Shown here one piece after another: positions 7,121-13,805 of a stretch of DNA of 20,608 nucleotides. Position 1 is the stretch's first letter. The number at the start of each line of letters is the position of its first letter. A program made the position numbers and the translations under genes. The notes beneath the pieces are model-generated. The model searched no databases, was not told the origin of the DNA, and saw only the letters and a program-made list of their open reading frames with translations. Source of the DNA: Candidatus Martarchaeota archaeon (lineage in GTDB: Archaea; Micrarchaeota; Micrarchaeia; Norongarragalinales; UBA8480); NCBI GenBank assembly GCA_023474775.1, contig JAMCXP010000014.1, positions 1-20,608 of the forward strand, read 5' to 3'.

Positions 7121-8098
7121 ATGTTGCAATTTTACGCTTTACTTTTAATTTCAATTGTCTACGCTTCAATAGCAGTTTACATTGACATTAAAGAAAGAAT
7201 AATACCTGATTTCTTGAATTACACAGTTATAATAGGCTGTTTTGTTCTTTCTGTTGTCGAGTCCTTGGCTTTTGATTTCATTTTAATAGCGGCTGCAAGT
7301 TTTGTTTTCGCGTATATTCTTTATAAACTCGGAGTTTGGGGAGGGGGCGACGTTAAGTTTTTTGTCGGCTTAAATGGTTTGATGTTTTTCCTGGCTGGAT
7401 TCGGCTGGCCGGGAATTTTATATCTTTTCTTTGCTTCAGCCGTTCTTTCAATCCCTCTTCTTATGGTGATTCACTTCAAAGAATTGATTGAATTAAGAAA
7501 AAGATTCAACGTGCTTGAAACCTTTAAAATGGCAGTCAGCTCATCCATATCATCAGCGGCCGTGGCCAGCATACTGCTTTTTTTAAAAATCAATTTAAAC
7601 ATAAGTTTAATCGTATTTGTCTTATTGCTAGTTGTTTTTTTCATTGTTAAAATACCTTTTTATTTAAGCTTGATTTTGCTTGCCGCGGGTTTTTATTTTT
7701 ATGGCACGACGACACTTTTTTTTCTGGGCATTGCATTGGTTTTAAGCTTTATTTCAATTACTCTGATACAAGCTTTTTCAATAACTTCTAATGAAATTTT
7801 AAGAAAAAGAGTCAAAGTCAAAGATTTAAAAGAAGGAATGATTCCCGCCAATAATCTTTTTATTGAAAACGGAGTGGTTACAGAGATGAGTTTAAGCGAG
7901 GTTATAAGTAAGTCTTTAAAAGGAGAGGCTGCCAAGCCTTTGATAACAACAAACGCTGAGGGAATTACAAAAAGCGAAATAAAAGAATTAAAAAGGATGA
8001 AAGTCAAACATATTTCTATTAAAGAATCGTTCCCATTCGCGCCTTTTCTGGGCGCGGGGTTTGTGTTCATGGTGTTTTTATGGATCGCGCTCAAGTAA
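7121..8098 (+). CDS. Prepilin peptidase, A24 family (archaeal)
   Basis: A 325-residue membrane aspartyl protease that removes the class III signal peptide from archaeal prepilins on the cytoplasmic face. Both catalytic aspartates are present in their family contexts: D22 in YIDIKERIIPD after the first helix, and D77 in the GxGD-type motif G74-G-G-D77-V-K. About eight hydrophobic segments follow. A soluble stretch (about 225-305) includes KVKDLKEGMIPANN, similar to the C-terminal cytoplasmic part of some archaeal A24 peptidases, and a final helix follows it. It heads an operon of six prepilin genes; the first overlaps its end by 19 bases, so peptidase and substrates are coupled. It could act on other pilins or archaellins as well. 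Confidence 0.9.
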   Translation: MLQFYALLLISIVYASIAVYIDIKERIIPDFLNYTVIIGCFVLSVVESLAFDFILIAAASFVFAYILYKLGVWGGGDVKFFVGLNGLMFFLAGFGWPGILYLFFASAVLSIPLLMVIHFKELIELRKRFNVLETFKMAVSSSISSAAVASILLFLKINLNISLIVFVLLLVVFFIVKIPFYLSLILLAAGFYFYGTTTLFFLGIALVLSFISITLIQAFSITSNEILRKRVKVKDLKEGMIPANNLFIENGVVTEMSLSEVISKSLKGEAAKPLITTNAEGITKSEIKELKRMKVKHISIKESFPFAPFLGAGFVFMVFLWIALK

Positions 8099-8505
8099 GT
8101 GTTGAGTTTTTTATAATAGCCGCTTTTGTTTTCGCACTAGCCGGAGCACTGCTCTCAGTCGCCACAAGCCAAATAAACCAAAACACAATACTGGACAACC
8201 TAGCCATGGGAAGGAATGCTATAGGAGTGGTGAGCTCTTATATAAATTTTGTCGGGTTGAGCGGAGTTGGAGCCAATGTTTCAACCACTGTTTTTGTTCC
8301 TACAAATATGATTTGCTTTATTCCGACAATTTCCAGCTCTAACATCTACTGCACTGAAAGTAATAATAATAGCAATTATAACGTGACAGGAGAACAATTA
8401 TTTTTCCCGCCCACTATCAATCCCATTTGTAACCAACAGGGGTGGCTAAACGTTGTTGTAAGTAATAATGGAGGGGTGTTTGTCAATTGCACTCAATTAA
8501 ATTGA
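8080..8505 (+). CDS. Prepilin 1, canonical class III signal peptide
   Basis: A 141-residue prepilin with the short basic leader MDRA, then Q-V-S-V-E, the classic archaeal signature with cleavage after Ala and Glu at +5. A hydrophobic helix follows (about 9-27). The extracellular part is Asn/Ser/Thr-rich with four N-glycosylation sequons and four cysteines. The start ATG lies inside the end of the peptidase gene, and the leader matches the following genes, which supports the start. Its position directly after the peptidase suggests a major subunit, though abundance cannot be read from sequence. Confidence 0.85.
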   Translation: MDRAQVSVEFFIIAAFVFALAGALLSVATSQINQNTILDNLAMGRNAIGVVSSYINFVGLSGVGANVSTTVFVPTNMICFIPTISSSNIYCTESNNNSNYNVTGEQLFFPPTINPICNQQGWLNVVVSNNGGVFVNCTQLN

Positions 8506-8915
8506 AAGGACAGACTGCAATTGAATACTTGCTTGTAGTTTCAATAATAGTCGCTTTGATGGTAGTCATATTATTAAACGGAGGGAATTATGTTCAGGAA
8601 ACTATAAGCTTAAGTGCGGCTAGAAACTTTCTTTTGAACTACACTGCCAGGAATCCTTCGCTTGCCTTCACCACTCTTGCTTTTAATTTGAGCGGCTCAA
8701 ATTTCACCATTTATCCTCATATTTATTTAAATGGGATTATAGTTAATAGTTCGAATGATGCAAGTGATGTTATGAATGTAGGATATGGAATGCTTAACGC
8801 CATAAACTTGGCCATAACCAGCCAGGAGTTAAACCCTTCCGCGGTCATAAGTTTAAATAAAAAGGGCGATTGCAGCACTATAGGACATTATTACTACTGC
8901 GTGATGTTTCAATGA
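8502..8915 (+). CDS. Prepilin 2, canonical class III signal peptide, TTG start
   Basis: About 137 residues from a TTG at 8502 that overlaps the TGA stop of prepilin 1 (TTGA). This gives MKGQTAIEY, with the MKG/MKA leader shared by the next genes and Q-T-A-I-E with Glu at +5. An upstream TTG at 8487 in the same frame would add five residues and spoil the leader pattern. A hydrophobic helix (LLVVSIIVALMVVILL) follows. The rest is rich in Asn and Ser, has sequons, and ends with two cysteines (GDC and YYYC), probably one disulfide. Confidence 0.83.
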   Translation: MKGQTAIEYLLVVSIIVALMVVILLNGGNYVQETISLSAARNFLLNYTARNPSLAFTTLAFNLSGSNFTIYPHIYLNGIIVNSSNDASDVMNVGYGMLNAINLAITSQELNPSAVISLNKKGDCSTIGHYYYCVMFQ

Positions 8916-9319
8916 AAGCACAGATAAGCCTGGAATTGTATTTTGTCTTTCTTATTTTAATAATAATAATAGGATGGATGGCCAACCTCATAAATTATTT
9001 TCACTCAAATACGCCAAACTATTATACTCAGCAGCAGGTTGCGCTGCAAAGCTTTGCTAATATTATTAACGAAAATTGTATTAATCAAGTGGAGGGAAAT
9101 TATTTAATGCCGTGCGTTTTAAAAGATGGAAATCCAATTCAATATGGGATAAGCTTTTCAAACGGTATGCTGACAATGTCTTCAAATGATACGAACGAGA
9201 CTGTTTCAGTTCAAAGTTTGTGCGGAATTAATCCTTCAAGCATTTCATTCGCGTGCGGACAAACGGCGTGTTTGGAAGGTTCAAACGGAAGCGTAAACGT
9301 GACTCTAGGAGGTTGTTGA
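8912..9319 (+). CDS. Prepilin 3, canonical class III signal peptide
   Basis: A 135-residue prepilin starting at the ATG at 8912, which overlaps the previous stop as ATGA. The leader MKA is followed by Q-I-S-L-E with Glu at +5, then a long hydrophobic helix (YFVFLILIIIIGWMA). The frame is open upstream, but those residues lie inside prepilin 2 and precede the signal motif. The ectodomain has six cysteines, the last being the C-terminal residue (GGC), and sequons such as NDTNET and NVT. Confidence 0.84.
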   Translation: MKAQISLELYFVFLILIIIIGWMANLINYFHSNTPNYYTQQQVALQSFANIINENCINQVEGNYLMPCVLKDGNPIQYGISFSNGMLTMSSNDTNETVSVQSLCGINPSSISFACGQTACLEGSNGSVNVTLGGC

Positions 9320-9324
9320 AAAAA

Positions 9325-9684
9325 ATGAAAGGGCAATGGCTTACATTTGATCTTCTTATAGGAGCTTTGCTTTTCACTTTTTCACTCGGAGTCGCCACTC
9401 ATTATATTGAGTTTATTCAAAGAGAATATTCCTCCACAGTGTTTTTTCAGCCGAATACCGAACAAGCCATTGCAAACGCTATCGCTTCAAATTCAAGCGT
9501 TTCTTATCTTCCTCAAAACTGGTGTGAGGTTGAAAGCAACGTTGGAGGAGTTGTATTCAACAACTGCACTTATTTGCAGTGCAGTCAAGTGCGGGTGGGA
9601 AAAAGACTTACAAATATTAATATAAATTCATCCTCGCCAGCCAGCTGCGGCGCGGGTTGTTATCTTGAGGTTGAAGAGTGTTGA
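9325..9684 (+). CDS. Prepilin-like protein 4
   Basis: A 119-residue protein from the ATG at 9325. GGAGGT (9308-9313) upstream is a strong ribosome binding site, and the frame open upstream to 9253 only codes for an Arg-rich tail inside prepilin 3. The leader is MKGQ, but the residue at +5 is Phe and the acidic residue falls at +6 (QWLTFD), so the signal is off-type. A hydrophobic helix follows. The ectodomain has six cysteines ending in a C-terminal Cys (EEC), and sequons. It is probably a minor pilin. Confidence 0.78.
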   Translation: MKGQWLTFDLLIGALLFTFSLGVATHYIEFIQREYSSTVFFQPNTEQAIANAIASNSSVSYLPQNWCEVESNVGGVVFNNCTYLQCSQVRVGKRLTNININSSSPASCGAGCYLEVEEC

Positions 9685-9686
9685 AA

Positions 9687-10070
9687 ATGAAAGGAATTAT
9701 ATTCACGGTTGACGGTCTTTTAAGCTTGATAGCGATTTTAAGCCTCTACACTATGTTCAATTCATTTCAGCCTTCTTATGTTCAGAGTTTTAATTCAATG
9801 AGACTTCTTGGCAATGATTATCTACAGTTGAAATATCAATATCAAACAGGAATAACCCCTCAAATTTTCAATTCTTTAACCGGCTTTAATGTAACCGAAA
9901 CACAACCTTCTTCAAACCTTTCAATCCACTCCGTTTTTTACGTTTACCCCAGTATTTGCAACTGCAGTGGAAGTTGTTATCTAGTTTACGGCGTTAATAA
10001 TTCTTGTCTTTCAAGCCAAAGTGCGAATCAAACGAACACTGTTTATAATGATTGGGTGATTATTCCATGA
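9687..10070 (+). CDS. Prepilin-like protein 5
   Basis: A 127-residue protein. The ATG at 9687 is preferred because it gives MKG; TTG at 9681 and GTG at 9678 are in frame and would overlap the previous stop. After MKG comes IIFTVDGLLSLIAIL, a hydrophobic helix with the acidic residue at +6 as in protein 4 and without Gln at +1. The ectodomain has four cysteines, three close together (ICNCSGSC), and five or more N-glycosylation sequons. It is likely a minor pilin or pilus-tip subunit. Confidence 0.75.
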   Translation: MKGIIFTVDGLLSLIAILSLYTMFNSFQPSYVQSFNSMRLLGNDYLQLKYQYQTGITPQIFNSLTGFNVTETQPSSNLSIHSVFYVYPSICNCSGSCYLVYGVNNSCLSSQSANQTNTVYNDWVIIP

Positions 10071-10687
10071 AAGGTTTTTATTCAATAACAATCCTCGCAA
10101 TAGTGGCGATAATTCTAATGTTCTTTGCCTACGCTATGATAAGTATTGGAAACCAGAGGAAGAGCAGCGTGGCGGTTATGGAAAGCGACATGGTTGCCGA
10201 GAAAGCAACAGCGGCTGCCGGCTTTTTCAATTCAACAATCCACGACGCGATTGCCGACAGCTCTTTTGAAGCGTACAATTGCACGGTTCAGCCTCAAAAT
10301 TTCTGCTCCTACCTGAATTCAACTCTTGCAAGCTATTTTTCAACTTCTTCGCTTATTCTTTCAAACCAATCCTATTCGACAATAGGGTTTAATTCAACGC
10401 CTCCAGTTCTAACCTGCGTTAGCATAACCTCAAATCCTCCAAATAATTACACCTTCACTGTTTCAGTTTCATACGCGTTTACTTCAAACTTTTCAGGCTT
10501 TTCAAAAAACGTTTCAGAAAACCAGAATTGGAACGTCTTCATTCAAAACTACACTCCAGCTTACCTGAATTTAAGCAACGGAGGCAACGGCGCGGTGTGC
10601 ACTCCTGAAAAGCTTTTTGAAGTTAACACTTCGGATTTCGCTTTAAGCGTTAACTGCTCTGAAACTCCAATCAGCACTACTTGTTAG
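10067..10687 (+). CDS. Prepilin-like protein 6, large and sequon-rich
   Basis: A 206-residue protein, the largest of the set, from the ATG at 10067 that overlaps the preceding stop (ATGA). The leader MKG is followed by a hydrophobic helix (about 9-25) lacking the Q-x-x-x-E signature and any acidic residue near +5. The ectodomain carries about twelve N-x-S/T sequons and six cysteines, the last at the C-terminus (TTC). It may be a tip or anchor pilin, or a membrane-anchored surface glycoprotein that is not cleaved. Its stop overlaps the convergent DUF655 gene by four bases. Confidence 0.72.
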   Translation: MKGFYSITILAIVAIILMFFAYAMISIGNQRKSSVAVMESDMVAEKATAAAGFFNSTIHDAIADSSFEAYNCTVQPQNFCSYLNSTLASYFSTSSLILSNQSYSTIGFNSTPPVLTCVSITSNPPNNYTFTVSVSYAFTSNFSGFSKNVSENQNWNVFIQNYTPAYLNLSNGGNGAVCTPEKLFEVNTSDFALSVNCSETPISTTC

Positions 10688-11244
10688 TACCGTTCGAATT
10701 TCTGAAATGGAGGTTTTGAAAAAAGATAGTATTTAGCGTTTCCCTTTATTTCCTCCATTATCTCTTCAACGAATATGTCCGGAACGCTTGTCAGGTGAGG
10801 TATTCTGTTTTTGATGTCCTCAAAGCTTTCAAAAGGTTTTTTTGACCTCTCGTCTAAAATAAGGTTAAGATGCTTTTTTCCGATTGAAGGCAGCAATTCA
10901 AGGGAGTGGCTTCTTATGTTTATTGCAGTGGCCGTGTTTATGAACCTTACAAAATACTTTTCCTTTTTAACCACTATTTCCTTTATAAAGTTTTTAAGCT
11001 GGTTTTGGCTGGTGACGCTCAGCTCCTGGAATGTTATTCTTTTTTTGATTCTTTCAATTCTGCAAGCTGGATCCGATTTGTCAAGAAGAATCTTGTCGCC
11101 TACTGAAATACTTCCCGGAATCACCACTTCAAGTAATGTGAAGTAATCCTCCCCTAAAACCTGCGCGGTTGGCTCTGCAAGGGACTCGCTTGACTTCCCA
11201 TGTGGGAAATAGTCCAGAACAATTCCAGTTGTTTCTCTTTTCAC
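10684..11244 (-). CDS. DUF655 family protein
   Basis: A 186-residue archaeal DUF655 protein starting with GTG at 11244 that overlaps the rpoF stop as GTGA. The N-terminal part (GIVLDYFPHG, then GDKILLDK) looks like a small beta-barrel, and the C-terminal part (LELLPSIGKKHLNLILDER, then FESFEDIKNRIP) has the look of helix-hairpin-helix segments, so nucleic acid binding is likely. The order rpl21e-rpoF-DUF655 is widely conserved in archaea and is often followed by the rRNA dimethylase gene ksgA; here a convergent pilin gene follows instead. The molecular function of the family is not established to my knowledge. Confidence 0.88.
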   Translation of the reverse strand: MKRETTGIVLDYFPHGKSSESLAEPTAQVLGEDYFTLLEVVIPGSISVGDKILLDKSDPACRIERIKKRITFQELSVTSQNQLKNFIKEIVVKKEKYFVRFINTATAINIRSHSLELLPSIGKKHLNLILDERSKKPFESFEDIKNRIPHLTSVPDIFVEEIMEEIKGNAKYYLFSKPPFQKFERY

Positions 11245-11639
11245 TTTTCAGCAACCTCTTCCTTCTTCTCTTCTTTTTCTTCCTTTATTTTTTTAATTTT
11301 TTCCACGCTTTTTTCCTTTTCCTTGAATGACTTTATTATCTTCACTATTTCCTTTAACTGCTCTGCGGTTACTCCATTTCCGGCGCTTGATATTATCATT
11401 TTAAGCTCGTCCTCTTTCTTTGGCATCAAATTCACTATTTTGACTATTTGAAAATCGGTTAAACCAAAAGGCTTAAGTTTTTCAGAAAGACTTTCCGCGT
11501 CTTTCTCAGACAACCTTGTAACATCGTCAAGATAATCATAAGCATATTGCTGTTCAAAGGAAAGGCTTTCTTTTTTTCTTTCCTTTAGCAATTCAAAAGC
11601 TTCTGCAAGCGTTAACGGTTTTTTTTCAATTACTTCCAT
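11241..11639 (-). CDS. rpoF: DNA-directed RNA polymerase subunit F (Rpo4)
   Basis: About 132 residues from the ATG at 11639, four bases after the L21e stop. The frame is open further upstream, but that part lies within L21e. The protein matches archaeal Rpo4/RpoF, partner of Rpo7 in the polymerase stalk: an N-terminal region with KKPLTLAEAFELL and an HRDC-like helical region (about 40-105). The last 25-30 residues are a run of Lys and Glu, an extension compared with the usual length of about 115. It lies between rpl21e and DUF655 in the conserved archaeal order. Confidence 0.87.
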   Translation of the reverse strand: MEVIEKKPLTLAEAFELLKERKKESLSFEQQYAYDYLDDVTRLSEKDAESLSEKLKPFGLTDFQIVKIVNLMPKKEDELKMIISSAGNGVTAEQLKEIVKIIKSFKEKEKSVEKIKKIKEEKEEKKEEVAEK

Positions 11640-11643
11640 TTTT

Positions 11644-11913
11644 TCAAGACACCTCTTCCAAGTGGATTCTGTCAAGAACAAGCTCCTTTGATTTATTCAT
11701 GTCCTTGAATTTTATAACGTACGATTTTCCCTGTTTTTTTTCTATCACACCTACTCTGTTGTTGAATTTTAATGGAAGGGTCGCTGTTGAAGAGTTTATT
11801 CTTATTCTCACTATGCTTCCAATTTTAAATTCCTTTATTTGTTTTGCAGGGCTTAATTCTCTTTTTCGTATAAGCCTGCTTTTTCCTGAATTTAATCCTC
11901 TTGATCTTTTCAT
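11644..11913 (-). CDS. rpl21e: Ribosomal protein L21e
   Basis: An 89-residue large-subunit protein of the archaeal/eukaryotic L21e family, close to the usual archaeal length. The basic N-terminus (MKRSRGLNSGKSRLIRK) and the SH3-like barrel core with FKIGSIVRIR, FNNRVGVIEKKQGKSYVIKF are characteristic. The start ATG has GGTGG a few bases upstream. It is the first gene of the L21e-RpoF-DUF655 operon. Its promoter region overlaps that of the divergent gene at 11978. Confidence 0.93.
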   Translation of the reverse strand: MKRSRGLNSGKSRLIRKRELSPAKQIKEFKIGSIVRIRINSSTATLPLKFNNRVGVIEKKQGKSYVIKFKDMNKSKELVLDRIHLEEVS

Positions 11914-11941
11914 TTAATCCACCTTTTTTTCAATACAAACC

Positions 11942-11955
11942 AAAAATATTAAAAA
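11942..11955. promoter_or_regulatory. AT box shared by two divergent genes
   Basis: AAAAATATTAAAAA lies 25-30 bases before the ATG at 11978 (plus) and about 35 before the ATG at 11913 (minus). It is the only strong TATA-like element in this 64-base gap, so it may serve both directions. Transcripts would be leaderless to the right, and to the left would have a leader of about ten bases holding the GGTGG site. Confidence 0.45.
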
Positions 11956-11977
11956 CTCTAAACTGGCTAATAGTAAC

Positions 11978-12268
11978 ATGTTTGATGATTGGTTTGAACA
12001 TGTTATTTTATTGTTGCTATTAATATTTATACTTGTTGGAATGTATGGCGCTCAACCGGGAATTATTGTAACAGATATTATTTCAGTGGTTTTAAATGTT
12101 TTTATAGGCGTTTTAAGGGTTTTCGTGAACCTTGCCGCTTCAAGCATCATTGGACTCTTGATTGCAGTGACGCTTGCTTATTTTCTTATAATAAACAGAA
12201 AAATTGTTGATTGGAACGGTTTGGTTTGGATAATTCTCGTTGTCGCTATACTTGTCCTTGTTATTTAA
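11978..12268 (+). CDS. Small membrane protein, three helices
   Basis: A 96-residue, very hydrophobic protein with about three transmembrane segments: 9-24 (ILLLLLIFILVGMYG), a long stretch about 30-70 that could be one or two helices, and 80-96 (VWIILVVAILVLVI) running to the C-terminus. Charged residues are few (MFDDWFEH at the start, NRKIVDWNG before the last helix). I do not recognise a family. The ATG lies at leaderless distance from a TATA-like box. It is followed on the same strand by the TBP gene, which has its own TATA box. Confidence 0.68.
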   Translation: MFDDWFEHVILLLLLIFILVGMYGAQPGIIVTDIISVVLNVFIGVLRVFVNLAASSIIGLLIAVTLAYFLIINRKIVDWNGLVWIILVVAILVLVI

Positions 12269-12279
12269 CTCAACCATTT

Positions 12280-12289
12280 GTTTTAAAAA
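12280..12289 (+). promoter_or_regulatory. TATA box for the TBP gene
   Basis: TTTTAAAAAT lies about 28 bases before the ATG at 12314. The predicted transcription start is at or just before the start codon, so the message would be nearly leaderless. Confidence 0.45.
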
Positions 12290-12313
12290 TGTTTGTCTTT
12301 AAAATGTTAAAGT

Positions 12314-12592
12314 ATGGCTAAAAAATTTGACGTTTCTTTTAAGGTTGAAAACATAGTTGCAAGCGCTAATTTGAACGTGGAGCTTGATCTCTTCACAATT
12401 GCAACAATGGTTGACAATGTTGAATACGAACCTGAACAGTTTCCAGGAGCTATAATGCGGTTGAAAGAACTTGGAACAACGCTTCTCTTGTTTAAAAATG
12501 GAAAGATGATCTGCAGCGGGGCTAAAAGCGAGAAGCAGGTAAGCGACAGCATCAAAAAAGCGGTCGAGCTTTTGAAGAAATACGTAAAATAA
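12314..12592 (+). CDS. tbp: TATA-binding protein with a single repeat
   Basis: A 92-residue protein that is one complete TBP repeat: K-V-E-N-I-V-A-S-A-N-L (10-20), Y-E-P-E-Q-F-P-G-A-I-M-R-L (38-50), then T-L-L-L-F-K-N-G-K-M-I-C-S-G-A-K-S-E (56-73) and a C-terminal helix. F43 and F60 are the two phenylalanines that in TBP wedge into the ends of the TATA box. Known archaeal TBPs have two such repeats in about 180-190 residues. Here the frame stops after one, and no second repeat is visible in the flanking DNA; upstream is a membrane-protein gene and downstream, 38 bases on, is 5S rRNA. It would need to dimerise to form a saddle. It has its own TATA box, so autoregulation is possible. Confidence 0.85.
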   Translation: MAKKFDVSFKVENIVASANLNVELDLFTIATMVDNVEYEPEQFPGAIMRLKELGTTLLLFKNGKMICSGAKSEKQVSDSIKKAVELLKKYVK

Positions 12593-12599
12593 AAGCAAG

Positions 12600-12609
12600 G
12601 TTTAAAAAC
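12600..12609 (+). promoter_or_regulatory. TATA box for 5S rRNA
   Basis: GTTTAAAAAC lies about 27 bases before the predicted 5' end of the 5S rRNA at 12631. Together with the intervening spacing this suggests the 5S gene is transcribed on its own and not from an rRNA operon. Confidence 0.6.
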
Positions 12610-12630
12610 TTTTAGGATTCAAATCTAGTT

Positions 12631-12747
12631 TGACAGCGGTCATAGGAGGAAGGAAACACCCAGTCCCTTTTCGAACCTGGAAGTTAAGCTTCCTAACGAT
12701 TGCTTGAGTACTGTTTTGTGAATCGGGAAAGACAATTGCTGCTGTCA
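12631..12747 (+). rRNA. 5S ribosomal RNA
   Basis: About 117 bases with the 5S signature sequences: GGTCATAG after the terminal stem, AAACACCCAGTCCC, TTTCGAACCTGGAAGTTAAGC, then GAGTACTG and GAATCGGGAAAGAC. The ends pair to form helix I (12631-12640 with 12738-12747, TGACAGC with GCTGTCA). No 16S or 23S gene is nearby, so it is an isolated 5S gene with its own TATA box. The downstream sequence is T-rich (12748-12767) and may end the transcript ahead of the convergent gene at 12768. Confidence 0.92.
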
Positions 12748-12767
12748 CTCTTCTACTTATATTATAT

Positions 12768-13799
12768 TCAATAAAAGTAAGCCAAGGATAAGATGCAGAT
12801 TAAAAGTTCAAAGCCTATTAAAATCAATGCAACTTGCTTTTCCGTAAATCTTTTTATTTTAAGCCATTCTGGAATCTTCATAACCAAATGCGTTAAAGAA
12901 TATATCTTATCATAAGGCGCTTTTATTGTTCCGTCCTTCTGCAGATCCCCGTATGATCTTACCTTGAATTTTCCCCTTAGTTTTAGGAAAGCTTCAACTA
13001 TCCATGGAATGAATATTATAATTCCCATTCGTTCCACTCCTCCCACTATTACAACTGAAACTATTAAAGCGCCAGAAAAATAAGTCAAAGAATCCCCTGG
13101 AAGCATTGAAGCCGGAATCCAGTTGAATTTTAAAAATGCAAGCAGCGATGCGGCACCGGTAAAGGATATTATTGCAGCCACAGGATTTGAATTAATAGTG
13201 AATACTCCTAATGCAATAAGCGCTACGCTGGTGCTTCCGGCTTCCAAACCGTTTATTCCTGCAAGCATGTTCGTCGCGTTTGAAACAAGCACCACTGCAA
13301 GCGGAATTAAAATCAGGGGAAATAAAATTCCAAAATTTACAGTGCCAAGAAACGGAATTGATATTGAGGTTACTCCAGCGTAAACCACTATTAAGGGAAT
13401 AGCAGCAATTAGCGGGAGCAGCGCTTTTTGCCATTGCTTTAAACCAACTTTAAAATCAACCGCTCCAGAACCAATATCCGTCCTTCTGCTTCTCACATTG
13501 ATGTCGTCAAAAAAGCCTATCATGGCAATTATTGAAGAAGTTAGCATAGCAGCAAAAAGGTAAAGCAGGCTGACATTATTTTTGAGAATAAAAGTATTTA
13601 TTGCAACATAAGATAATATTCCAAGAGTGAAACCAAAGAAGACTGGAATGCCACCTGCTATTGGAATTATTGGCTTTTGCTTTTTCTGCATATCCGTTGC
13701 TATTACTTGAATTCTGCTAAAAAACCTTTCAAAATAAGGTATTGAAAAAAAAGTTACAAGAAATGCAATTAAAAAAGGAATTACAATCGAAAAATACAT
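12768..13799 (-). CDS. UDP-GlcNAc:polyprenyl-phosphate GlcNAc-1-phosphate transferase (GPT/AglH type)
   Basis: A 343-residue polytopic membrane enzyme of the MraY/WecA/ALG7 superfamily, which transfers a sugar-1-phosphate to a polyprenyl (in archaea, dolichyl) phosphate on the cytoplasmic face. Visible motifs are D36-M-Q-K-K-Q-K-P with the following AGG, G-F-F-D-D-I (95-100), N-A-T-N-M-L-A-G-I-N-G-L-E-A-G (174-188) and G-D-S-L-T-Y-F-S-G (235-243). The AGINGLE form is that of the eukaryotic ALG7 and archaeal AglH branch, not bacterial MraY (DGLDGL). It probably starts lipid-linked glycan synthesis for N-glycosylation, which fits the sequon-rich pilins nearby. It follows the trm5 gene by six bases. 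The exact sugar donor is inferred. Confidence 0.85.
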   Translation of the reverse strand: MYFSIVIPFLIAFLVTFFSIPYFERFFSRIQVIATDMQKKQKPIIPIAGGIPVFFGFTLGILSYVAINTFILKNNVSLLYLFAAMLTSSIIAMIGFFDDINVRSRRTDIGSGAVDFKVGLKQWQKALLPLIAAIPLIVVYAGVTSISIPFLGTVNFGILFPLILIPLAVVLVSNATNMLAGINGLEAGSTSVALIALGVFTINSNPVAAIISFTGAASLLAFLKFNWIPASMLPGDSLTYFSGALIVSVVIVGGVERMGIIIFIPWIVEAFLKLRGKFKVRSYGDLQKDGTIKAPYDKIYSLTHLVMKIPEWLKIKRFTEKQVALILIGFELLICILSLAYFY

Positions 13800-13805
13800 T
13801 TAAAC

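Noticed and set aside
9253..9324. Upstream extension of prepilin-like protein 4 with an Arg-rich N-terminus
   Set aside because: The extension overlaps prepilin 3, lacks a ribosome binding site and would bury the MKGQ leader; GGAGGT at 9308-9313 supports the ATG at 9325.
12307..12598. Two minus-strand open frames opposite the TBP gene
   Set aside because: Antisense shadows of a clearly recognisable TBP repeat.
12593..12767. A frameshifted second TBP repeat downstream of the single-repeat gene
   Set aside because: The downstream DNA is a 5S rRNA gene starting within 40 bases, so there is no room for a second repeat.
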